NCBI GenBank assembly: GCA_001683735.1
Contig: LUGG01000045.1
Location: 60,247 to 124,246, forward strand
DNA length: 64,000 nt
From: Grifola frondosa
Lineage: Eukaryota; Basidiomycota; Agaricomycetes; Polyporales; Grifolaceae
Direction of reading: 5' to 3'
The position numbers and the translations under genes are program-made. Of the stretch, positions 55,905-64,000 are shown in pieces; within the stretch, counting starts at the first letter, position 1; every line of letters starts with the position of its first letter. The notes beneath the pieces were generated by a model that was not told where the DNA came from, searched no databases, and saw only the letters and a program-made list of their open reading frames with translations.

Positions 55905-56612
55905 ATGTCTGAACTTCCCAGCCGTGAGGCCCGTATCACTTACTATCGCTGTGCTGCTGCGGAAATCGATATTCGGGAATGGAGAATCACTATGGCGATG
56001 CTTGCCTACCCAAAGGAGCCAAAAGAGATAACTCAATTCCGCTGGACCCAAGGCCTTCAACGTGAATTAGTGAGTGCCATAACCAACCGCATTTCGGCCT
56101 TTGTGACGCTCCATGTCAGTATCATTGTCGGAATTCCTTTGGGAAAATGAAACTTGCCGGGTTTCATGACATGTACATGCCCCCAATGGTCCTCATCATG
56201 ACAACAACTGCATTATGCTGGGATCCGACAGGACCATACGTGGATGTCAAGCTGATGCCACGACCGAAAGGTCCTCCATCAGATTTGCCGGAAGGACTGC
56301 GAAAAATTGCTGTGCTCAACCAGTGGTGGACATGGGATGAGAATTCCACTGATGGGGTTCCAGCGTGGTGGATAAACCCGGGAGCACTGTATGTGAGTGG
56401 ATCAAAGCCGACGACATTCAGTACCTTCATAACTGAAAGTCATTTAGCGAGAGCCGGTCATGATGGAGCGCCAGGAATGGGATGGTTTTATCACCCAGCT
56501 GACGGCTCTGGAAGAGCAGCTGATGTCCTTGCAGCAGTCAGAAGCAGAGGAGGCCACCGGTCATGAGACTATGTTGGTGGTGATGAAGGATCTTTATGAA
56601 AAAATCAAATAG
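55905..56612 (+). CDS. Gene E, small unknown coiled-coil protein of K2
   Basis: Short plus-strand gene 230 bp after the transposase. Exon 1 begins MSELPSREARITYYRCAAAE and ends at FRWTQGLQREL followed by a GTGAGT donor. A middle segment (56147-56420) reads TGPYVDVKLMPRPKGPPSDL and EGLRKIAVLNQWWTWDENST. The last part (56464-56612) reads MERQEWDGFITQLTALEEQL and ends VVMKDLYEKIK, a clear coiled coil. The joins between parts are uncertain. No homologue was seen elsewhere in the window. Function unknown. Confidence 0.45.
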
Positions 56613-56763
56613 CAGAAATGGTCTATATTTTCATGCTAAAGCCAGTGTATGTCACTTGTCTGATTCAAATACCGAACACCGTGTATTTTTGGCATTGCAA
56701 CGGTCTTCAAACTTTCTGTTATATAAGGATACAATGAAAAATTGAAACCCATAAACATGGCCA

Positions 56764-57779
56764 TCATGCACCCCCAATTTCATTTTCAAGACCAAATCTA
56801 AGTGATTTAATCCCGTGCTCAGCCCGCCACCTACTGGCCTCCTGCAGAATCTCAGTTATCTTCTCCTCTGAGGGGAGCTCTGTCCGAAACCCTTCACTCA
56901 TACTGGCTTGATATGTTACCTCATCCATGGAGGCAGACTCCGATATATTTACCGCCCTGCTCTTCAGCTTGGTCATCTCTGTCGTCATTCCCGGGAGGAG
57001 CAGGAGATCCCGTCGGGATTTAATCAGCATGCGTTGTCGCACACGGATTCGATCCGGCAAATATTCTTCGGCAGTATCCCGGAAAGCCTCATGTGGAGGA
57101 TATTCGAAAAGGAGGTATCTCCGGTTGTCGCGTGAGACTGTTGCTGTATGACAGACCTGCTCTTTGTAGATGAAACCCGGCTTCGGTTTTTTGTGAAACT
57201 CTGGCATGACTGGCAGAACAGGGACTCGGTATTCGCGATTATTGGGATAGACCATCCGGCGTGGAGGAAGAAATGCGTTGAGAGCTGCACAGTGCGGTGG
57301 ACATTCGAAATCATGTTCAGCATCTGGGACGGGGTCGAGCGCATCCGGGTTCAGTGGAGGATTTGGCTTGCTCAATGAAACAGAGTTGTCATCTGGCTGT
57401 GGAAGAGGTGGAGAACCGAGATCATAGTAATCATCATCCGGTTCTGATGGAGGTGGAGAACCGAGGTCGTAGGTTATGTCAAAATTTGGCGTGATAAATC
57501 GGGATTCGGGAGGGGAACCGAGGTCATAATCAACATCCTCTGGCAGAGGCGAACCTAAGTCATAGTCTACATAATGGACAATTAGCTATATTTAAAGTTT
57601 CTGAGACAGACTATATTACCCATTGTATCATCCACCGGGTCTGAACTAGGAGACCGATTTCCAACCTCCCGCTCCACCTCTGGTAAACTCGAGTCCCTGT
57701 CGGCTTGCTGCATAGAAGGCAGACTGGTTTTCATGCCGAAAATTGACTGAGATGAACCACGGTTGAGTTCCGTAAACAT
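56764..57779 (-). CDS. Gene B2, YDLGSPP-repeat protein of K2 (right copy)
   Basis: Minus-strand paralogue of B1. Exon 1 (57779-~57624) reads MFTELNRGSSQSIFGMKTSL then RDSSLPEVEREVGNRSPSS, matching RDSSSMEVEMQLGNLTASP in B1, with an intron at the same place. Repeats follow: VDYDLGSPLPEDVDYDLGSP, YDLGSPPPSEPDDDYYDLG. Then HCAALNAFLPPRRMVYPNNR, EEYLPDRIRVRQRMLIKSRR, LPGMTTEMTKLKSRAVNISE and ASMDEVTYQASMSEGFRTEL, ending at 56764. The reading is open throughout, so this copy looks better preserved than B1. It is divergent from A2 with about 480 bp between starts, the same arrangement as B1/A1. Confidence 0.65.
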
Positions 57780-58255
57780 GACACGGTTTTGACGATGAAC
57801 AGAATCTAAAGCCACATTGTTTAGAAAATCACTGAAATATAATGTCAATATATAAATACTTTTATGCGTAGCTGTGATGGTTGGACAACATCAAAATATG
57901 GCACCAGTGAAAATCAGAATGCTTACACATTCTGAAAGCCGAGGGAATGTTTATGAAGGTGTGACGGCCTAAAAATGAAATAAATTTAATCATAAAGATG
58001 GCACGTGACATGTTGACATACCGCTTGGTTGAAGGTGCTGGAAGAGAGGTCTCAGAAAGGGTTTGAAACTGGCTCATGTTTATCTCACAACTTAAAACTC
58101 CGACGTATTGTTGATGAGTCAGCATCCCACGATCACGTGATGTGTGTCGAAATCCTTCATAACCTGTTCCTCAGTTGTGACTTTTTATTCACCCTCTTTC
58201 CTCACCACTTCATCACTCAAATCTAAAACTGCTCTGCTGCTTTATATTATCAATC

Positions 58256-60280
58256 ATGTCTAACATTGATCTCAAGAATTTCAACACCAATGCCGGATCC
58301 CTGTGTGAGGCCCTAAAGATGGCTCCGAATTTGTCAAGCCCAGTGTATAAAGAGTTCGAAATCCGCTGGTGGACGGAATTCGTAGGTGACTCCCTTTTGC
58401 TCGAAGTCTTTCTGATACCTTCTCCAGGACATCTTATTTCGCATTATGTGTGCAATGAACATCAAAAAACAGCAATATCGAATTCCATCTGTACTTCTCA
58501 GTGCAATATGTGAGGCTCAGGATGCATGGAAAGAAAAGCGAGTCAAGACTTTACAATCTGTTCATGCCGAAGATCCCCGGATTAATTGCCACCCCTGGGT
58601 GAAAGCCATCAGTAAGGATATCCCAGCTCACGAGGACATCAATTCCTGGTGGAAGGCCTGTATGTTGGTTTTCTTTCTCAATAACGAACACTAAAAGGGA
58701 GAAGATTCCTGAAGACTGGGTCCCTGCACCTCTGCTGAACACGGGGATGGGAAACACTGCCAGCATGAACCCCGGCCCTGCTGCTAAAAAACGTGTTCAT
58801 GAACACTACACGGAAAACAACTCACCAAAAAAGCCGCGCAATGCAAATGTGAATGATGGGGAGATGGAAGCCGACACCTTCATGCAGGAGCCAGATCATG
58901 TCATCCAACTCCAGCCGCAGCGAAGGCAGATGATGCAGGATGTGTATATACAGTCATTGGCTAGTAAGTGATGCAAGTTGTATATTCTTACTAATTGCAT
59001 TTACAGTTGTAAATTGCAGGCAAGAAATCTACTGCCAGGAAGGAGAGAACTGTCAGCATGAGTGAGGATAAATCTGCTAGTTTCAAACCCACTAGCACGA
59101 AGCCGAAACCACATGAACCATTGTTCCTCCCATCAGATAGCGATAGTCCAACTCCATTGGTCAGTGATCGCCCAATACCGATCAAACTGCGTCAGCGTGC
59201 CAAACCCGGGCAGAGACTCCCAGGCCGGTTTTAAAACTTTCGGTGAAGCAGTGCTTATTTCCGGATGCTCAACTGCTAAACATAGCTAACAGGAAATTAC
59301 CTGCCAAAAGTGCACAACCCGCAAGGAAACATGCTATATTTTTGATGGTAGCATTACTTGCATGAACTGCAGGAAGAATAAGACCTCCTGTAGTCTCAGT
59401 GGTCGAAAACAGAACATGAAACCATCATGGATGCTGGAGAAGCAAGTCCATGCACAGGAGGCACACTTGGCAAGGGGAGAGAAACTTCCGTCTCGCAATG
59501 TAGATCTTGAAAAGCTGCTGTTGATAGCTTGGGATCAGCAAGAGGATGAACGGCTTTCAAACTACGTGAACACCGAAGAAGCTGGAGCTCATGATGGGCA
59601 ACCCGGGAAGGCCGGGGGTCGAAGTCGATCGAAATCCACTCCCATCAACCAAGACATTCCAGTCAGGGGTCAGTCAGAATATTATTTTATCTGTTTAACC
59701 TACAATGTCGAAAATCAGGTACCTCAAAGGTCGGCAATCTGGAAGCAGATGAGAGCTCAGTTCTATCTGTCGGCATTGTGATCCCAAAACTGGAAGAATT
59801 TATCCTGCCAAACGCCGAAAGACTGCAATCCCTCGGATTTGGCAAACAGGGGGAATAATGAATGATTCTGATGCCACCAGCGATAGTGATGTTTATACAG
59901 AACTAGTTCCGCCTTCTCCAGTTGCCAACCCCTCCCCTCCTGGTACTACTAGATCAACGGATAACCAGCAAGTAATTCGCCCACCATCACATTGGAATAC
60001 CAACAGCATAAACATTTGGAATGAATTCCGGGATGAAACGCAAAAAATTGCCCAGTTAACGAACACCATCCTACTACCCGAAGTTCTGACATTGGGTGGG
60101 CATGATAAAGCCCTGCCACAAGCTGGAGTGATGGCAAGTGTAGCTTTGTTGCATGTTGGTTTGTCTTACTGGGTGCAAACAGATCGAAACCGGGGCCAAA
60201 GCCAGTTTGGAGCAGCTTGCTGCCTATAATGATGCTGTTGAAGCTATCACCCAAGCCCTTTCACGTAAGCTCTAGTCCTG
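58256..60280 (+). CDS. Gene A2, Zn2Cys6-type cysteine cluster protein of K2 (right copy)
   Basis: Exon 1 58256-58381 (MSNIDLKNFNTNAGSLCEAL...WWTEF, 42 codons) and exon 2 58428-58659 (LSAICEAQDAWKEKRVKTLQ, WVKAISKDIPAHEDINSWW) have the same lengths and phases as in A1. A Pro-rich acidic linker (58700-59230) is followed by the cluster at about 59292-59395: EITCQKCTTRKETCYIF, then CMNCRKNKTSC (C-x2-C-x6-C-x8-C-x2-C-x6-C). A Gln/Glu helix (VHAQEAHLARGEKLPSRNVD) and a Ser-rich region follow, then SINIWNEFRDETQKIAQLTN, which matches KIWEQFQESNRVM in A1. The 3' end is uncertain. Expected to be a nuclear DNA-binding protein. Confidence 0.65.
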
Positions 60281-60480
60281 AAACTTCCCATACTGTTGAA
60301 GCAGACCGGATTTCATATTTTCAGCTGCAGATTGAGATTATGCTGATGTGGGACTGGCTTCGAAGTCGGTTTATGGGATTTGTCTATGGCGGTGTGTGTG
60401 TGGATAGGGCGTATGTTGCGGTGGTGGTTGTCAGAAGAGATATGATGGATGATGATGTTGAACATTAGAACCAGAGATTC

Positions 60481-61135
60481 ATTGGGAATTACCCACAACA
60501 TTTGAAATGGGTCTGAACCTGAAAGATGCATTATCACCAGATGATTGATTTCAAAGTTATCACAGATATTCTTCATCACTTACTAAATATCAGATTGAAA
60601 CACGTGGCTTTCACGATACAATGTGAAACTCAGCCCTATCATCGTGAAGGCCGGTGGCTTTGATGACAGTGCCTACAAAAGCCGAGTATTGACTGCAGAC
60701 GAGTCATTTAGCTGAACAAGTGATTCACTGTCAAGACCGGTCAAAACCAGATACCTACATGTCCAGACTGATATGGTGACTCATTGGCTTTAATATGTTC
60801 GGCAGTCCTTCCAATCCATCACGACTCCAGGTATTCCCATCAAATCCCGCAGGCATAATGTGGAATCTTAGCAGGGACTGAGTGAATACCGATATTCTAT
60901 AGCTCAATGGTTTTGACTTGAATTTGGGCAGGATTACCGAGGTTCACAGAAAGATTTGATTCTGATATGTGATACAAATACACCGGGAGCAATGGCAATT
61001 CCTTTCTCCCCACCAAGAAAACAAAAATGTTCAGCCGACCAAAAAGCCCGGTTCTTCGGCATGGCGTTTGAAAAATCGTCGGATCGTGGCATTGGAAGCG
61101 CCGGGGAGAAGATCGGTGGACACTCGGCATGCTGC
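60481..61135. other. No gene seen between A2 and D2
   Basis: Non-coding stretch rich in the words GCCGG, CCGGT and AAAACCG; frames at 60897-61130 and 60956-61246 have no motif. Confidence 0.4.
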
Positions 61136-61146
61136 CTAGTGACCAG

Positions 61147-61748
61147 TCATGCTCCGCCGGACCGGCGTTTGCGCGTATGGTGTAGAAGGATGGCTTTCCG
61201 CCTCAGATCCTCCGGCTTCAGAATAGCCGCTCGGCGAGCTGGGTGAACCGAAGCTCCCATACCCACTGAGGAGCGTTCGCGGCGGGGGCGGGGTTTGAGG
61301 GGCGATGTACTCTGGGGAACCGGCAGCATCGGGGCCTAGGAAAAGCTGATAATCAATGTCAACATATTTGCCAATGGAATAAAAGGAAATCTTACCAAAA
61401 CCGATTGCGTCATTGCAATAGCTGTTGCAAACCCGACGTACACCTCAATGGTGGGAACATCTTCAGCGAAAATCTGCGGTTCCTCGTTCGAAATCCGAGC
61501 ACACATCGCAGCCATCACGGTGGACCTCCTCATCACATCCTTCACCCTATCCAACACGCCACCTTCCAACTGATTCGCCTCCGCCTGGCGTTGTTCCGTT
61601 TCAGCAATGAACCATTCCGCATAGGGGCCATTGCTAGGAAAGATTTAGTATATATCACCTAAAAACCGGTCACTTACCGCTTGCGAATAATTTCAAAAAC
61701 CTTGGATTCCACAAAGTTGAAAAAAAAACGGTCATTTGCTGGAAACAT
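61147..61748 (-). CDS. Gene D2, small unknown protein of K2 (right copy)
   Basis: Minus-strand gene: MFPANDRFFFNFVESKVFEI ending IIRKR, intron (61677-61634 approx.), NGPYAEWFIAETEQRQAEAN, VLDRVKDVMRRSTVMAAMCA, EEPQIFAEDVPTIEVYVGFA and TAIAMTQSVL, a second intron, then a very basic tail (PLKPRPRRERSS ... TRKRRSGGA). It aligns with D1 including the first intron. The frame is intact with normal GT-AG sites. Predicted all-helical with a basic tail; function unknown. It lies next to the right end of K2, in the place mirrored by D1 at the left end but on the same strand. Confidence 0.55.
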
Positions 61749-61799
61749 GGTGGGTTCACGACGGAGAGTAGCCGCGAGTTATCCATGATGGCAGAAGGA

Positions 61800-62815
61800 T
61801 GACAGAATCGATCTCTGGAGAGCTCTATATAACTGGAATGATATTATTTATGTGGAAGATGTGTTGGTGTACATGATAAAGTATTCAACATAGGTGTCTG
61901 AGGTCCGTGGAAATAGATGCACATCTTTCGCCGACGATCAATCGTGTCACTGTTATAGATGTATGTGAGCACCAATTTAATGATGACCTACCAAATATGA
62001 CACTAAAATAAACATACGATATTGGGCTGCAGGAACATTATGTATCCAAAACTTGGAATTTTGGTGGTTTTCTGGCCGTTTGAACGGTGAGACCAAAATT
62101 TGATGAGTCTCATCTTCCATGCTTCTTGAACTGAATGCCACCATACAAAAAGCCTGGGACAAATATAGTGAGAAGCACAGATGGATAAAAATGCTATCTT
62201 CATGCACGCGGAGCCCGATGGATAAACCATGCATGACATGCGCCATGCAGTCCCACAAAGTTAGAAGCACCAAAGATCCGGCAATTGTATTGCAAATATC
62301 CACCAATAGTACAAAGGCCATTCAAAAGACTGGGAATTGTGTACATCCTCTGCGTGATTGATAAGGGATCAAAAAGCCATCACATGATGAGATCAATCAA
62401 GAAATGCAATGTAGATATGTCCGGGATTCACATGAGAGGAACCGGCTTTCGCAATCTCCCAATGAAAACCGATTAATGTTTTTGTAAACCGGCCACATTG
62501 AATGTGAATGCCGATGTATTATGGGATGAACCCTGACCCACAATCATGAACACCGGTTACCTTAGCACAATTATCGAGATGATGGGGTTAAGCCACACAG
62601 GTACTGGTCCATCGGCATTGATGCATAATGTGTATCTCAAATCCCGGATGGGGATCATTAATCCCGGGTGCCGGCTTGGACATTAGTAAAATACTGTGAA
62701 AGTGAAACTGTATATAAAAGGTTGGTTGTGATGTTGCCTGAGATGTGTGTGATCAGGATCATGAATGATGCTGGCCACACCATGATCATATGGTGATGGC
62801 CCTACAATAATCATG
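61800..62815. other. Non-coding right part of K2
   Basis: No domain in the frames at 61977-62321 (-) or 62119-62476 (+). The segment contains scattered GAACCGGC, AATCCCGG and GCCGAT words that become denser towards the end of the element. Confidence 0.4.
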
Positions 62816-63116
62816 ATTCAATCCCGGCCGCTCGAGATTCATGGGAATCAAAACCATACGCAAACCCCTAGCATACATTTATTCTCCTTTCCGGCTGCAC
62901 CATGTTGACGGGTTTGATGCATTCTTCGGCCCTTCCGTGATATATGAGAATATTTTGCATGCTGGCCCCTCCATGACTATGGGTATATTTGAACCCCGGC
63001 CCATCCACATACACAGGTATAATTTGAATCCCGGCCGGGCCCGGCTGTTCCGTGAATAGCAGTATTTTGGATCCCCGGCTGTCCGTTACTTACGGATGTT
63101 ATGACTGAATGGGCTC
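62816..63116 (-). repeat. Right terminal and subterminal repeats of K2
   Basis: Inverted counterpart of 40666-40880. It contains TTCAATCCCGGCCGC (~62817), CCCGGCCCATCCACATACAC (~62996), TTTGAATCCCGGCCGGGCCC (~63025) and GGATCCCCGGCTGTCCG (~63069), the hairpin CCGTTACTTACGG (63083-63095) and the terminal TGACTGAATGGGCTC. Alignment with the left end runs for at least 110 bp with small gaps. Confidence 0.85.
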
Positions 63117-63123
63117 AATGGCA

Positions 63124-63611
63124 CACGAGATTGGATAATGCAGACCTTTTTCACGGGGCTAAGACGTTTCATGCTTGCTGACCAGGGGGAAGGGAGGCAA
63201 GCAAACATAAGCTGGAAGCACAAAGTCAATGACGAGGTCAACGCAACCGGCAATGAGCGATGCAGCGTTGCTGAGTTGCACACAAGCGGATGTCAGCTTA
63301 AGCTTATCATCACGGGCCGGATGTTCACTTATTGCAGATGCCCAGAATGGTCATGACGGACCCGGACCCGGACATGGACCCACTTTTATGGATTGCATCG
63401 ATGCCTCGATATTTGATCTGGATCGAAGCCGTCGGTTGGCATGCCAGGCTACCTGGGAATGCACACCCCATCAACACGGGCATGATTTCAATATAACCTG
63501 CAGAAAATGGTTCGGACACAGCTCCGGATATCTGCAGCATCAGGCCATTGTATGCATTTGTTGTTCTTGCATATTCACCTGTTTCTCTCATCCTTCTTAT
63601 TCTAGTACATG
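63124..63611. other. K3 sequence right of the K2 insertion, upstream of TET/JBP
   Basis: Continuation of the K3 interval interrupted by K2. Frames at 63229-63612 (+) and 63325-63591 (-) have no motif. Confidence 0.4.
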
Positions 63612-64000
63612 ATGAACTCTCATCAGTTCACCTTCGACTACACAGAGCTGTTATCGCAGATATGTCAGACCTCTTCAAGTACAAGCTGAACAAAGCTACA
63701 TCTGCCATGCCCATCACTGTGCCAATACCTTCCGTGACGATTAGCCTTGCAATGGTGAATGAGCATTTGTGCGGTTGACATGAGAGCATTTGTGTGGTTG
63801 ACATGATGGTTGCCGCATATAACAATCCCAGTAAGTAAACGTGTTACTCCGCCGTTGCCATGGCCCATTCATCTTCTCTCAGTCACATGCTGCTGGGATG
63901 CAGATCTCTATGGTGCGGGCCATTTAGACGCCGCTACTTTTGTGCAGCGGCGAAATTGGCTGGCGAAAAAAAAAATAACCCTAACACAGGTTTAGTGCGG
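63612..64000 (+). pseudogene. TET/JBP gene of K3, first two exons (runs off right edge)
   Basis: Exon 1 (63612-63830) begins MNSHQFTFDYTELLSQIC, aligning with MFETIWNLNYTDALSLYMLQ of the K2 enzyme, and ends VAAYNNP followed by a GTAAG donor in the same phase as VQAFNNP in K2. Exon 2 starts after TCTCAG at 63883 with CCWDADLYGAG, against VDWDLDLYNDH in K2, again in phase. The two halves of exon 1 are in different frames, and a 23-bp tandem duplication (63761-63783/63784-63806) adds a stop, so this copy is dead. The catalytic exon lies outside the window. Confidence 0.72.
63761..63806 (+). repeat. 23-bp tandem duplication in the K3 TET/JBP exon
   Basis: GAGCATTTGTGCGGTTGACA (63761 on) repeated with one change (C to T) from 63784. 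As 23 is not a multiple of three, it shifts the frame and creates a TGA in the first unit. Confidence 0.88.

Larger units (their letters stand above)
40666..63116. mobile_element. K2: 22.45 kb KDZ transposon with TET/JBP dioxygenase and duplicated accessory genes
   Basis: Left end CACACCTTGCAGTCA (40666), right end, inverted, GAGCCCATTCAGTCA (63116). Just inside, both ends share CCGTAAGTAACGG-CAGCCGGGG (TIR proper) and a further ~100 bp of related sequence. It is flanked by AATGGCA (40659-40665 and 63117-63123); the next base C also matches if the duplication is 8 bp, the length reported for KDZ elements. Gene order: D1(-) A1(-) B1(+) C(-) TET/JBP(+) KDZ transposase(+) E(+) B2(-) A2(+) D2(-). 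The target is the interval between divergent genes C and TET of the related element K3. The size, transposase with CxC2-like zinc domain and TET/JBP partner match the KDZ class described from mushroom genomes. Confidence 0.88.
31632..64000. mobile_element. K3: older KDZ/TET element, interrupted by K2, runs off right edge
   Basis: Starts GAGCCCATTCAGTC at 31632, the same 14 bases that end K1 and K2 (inverted). It holds subterminal GGGCC-rich repeats (31.7-32.4 kb), gene B(-) at 33.1-33.9, gene A(+) at 34.3-36.4, gene C(-) at 37.7-40.1 and, after the 22.45 kb K2 insertion (40666-63116), the first exons of a TET/JBP gene(+) at 63.6-64.0. The order B-A-C-TET parallels genes of K2, and C and TET are again divergent neighbours. 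Every gene is broken by stops or frame changes, so K3 is older than K2. Its transposase and right end should lie beyond the window. Confidence 0.7.

Noticed and set aside
1..64000. tRNA, rRNA, riboswitch or prokaryotic promoter/RBS features
   Set aside because: None could be recognised; the sequence is eukaryotic and transposon-filled, and I could not run covariance searches.

Overview
The window looks like a chromosome piece from a mushroom-forming basidiomycete (Agaricomycetes). The evidence is the mix of mobile elements: a Plavaka/CACTA transposase, KDZ transposons with a TET/JBP dioxygenase, a DIRS-like tyrosine-recombinase retroelement, a Helitron Rep and basidiomycete LTR-retrotransposon Gag. 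Genes are split by many 45-60 nt GT-AG introns, and there is a broken fungal fatty acid synthase alpha fragment. I see no intact ordinary host gene, no tRNA and no rRNA. The window is a stack of nested transposable elements.

Layout. (1) 1-20.6 kb is a DIRS-like retroelement on the minus strand (Gag 20.6-19.5, reverse transcriptase 18.9-18.5 and 14.1-13.9, RNase H 0.63-0.11, tyrosine recombinase running off the left edge). It was split twice. A 13.2 kb Plavaka element (638-13851, TA duplication) sits between RT and RNase H. A 4.35 kb giant palindrome (14138-18486, 7-bp duplication) sits inside RT. (2) The Plavaka element holds its transposase (4.26-8.10, +), a divergent second gene (4.03-1.46, -), and downstream broken pieces of host genes: a Ufd4/TRIP12-type HECT ligase, a possible cyclin-like fragment and the ketoacyl-synthase half of FAS2 with introns. 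(3) 20.7-22.7 is a partial LTR retrotransposon. (4) 22.7-27.6 is a Helitron Rep gene (-) without its helicase, cut by two hAT MITEs. (5) 27.7-31.6 holds a decayed transposon protein (+), a retroelement Gag piece (-) and two more hAT MITEs.

(6) From 31.63 kb to beyond the right edge is an old KDZ/TET element ('K3') with gene families B, A and C and the start of a TET/JBP gene. (7) A younger 22.45 kb KDZ/TET element ('K2', 40666-63116, flanked by AATGGCA) inserted into K3 exactly between genes C and TET. K2 carries, left to right, D1(-) A1(-) B1(+) C(-) TET/JBP(+) KDZ transposase(+) E(+) B2(-) A2(+) D2(-). The TET/JBP frame is intact with its HxD...H...R site, whereas the transposase next to it has at least four frame breaks. 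The family names A-E are mine: A carries a Zn2Cys6-type cysteine cluster, B carries YDLGSPP repeats, and C, D and E have no recognised function. A/B occur as divergent pairs, duplicated in inverted order within K2 and present again in K3.

(8) The giant palindrome at 14.1-18.5 kb ('K1') shares the same two terminal motifs as K2 and K3 (CACACCTT-CAGTCA and GAGCCCATTCAGTC), each followed by a short hairpin whose sequence differs between elements while pairing is kept. K1 therefore looks like a non-autonomous member of the same superfamily. All boundaries were read by eye. Exon limits in decayed genes are approximate.
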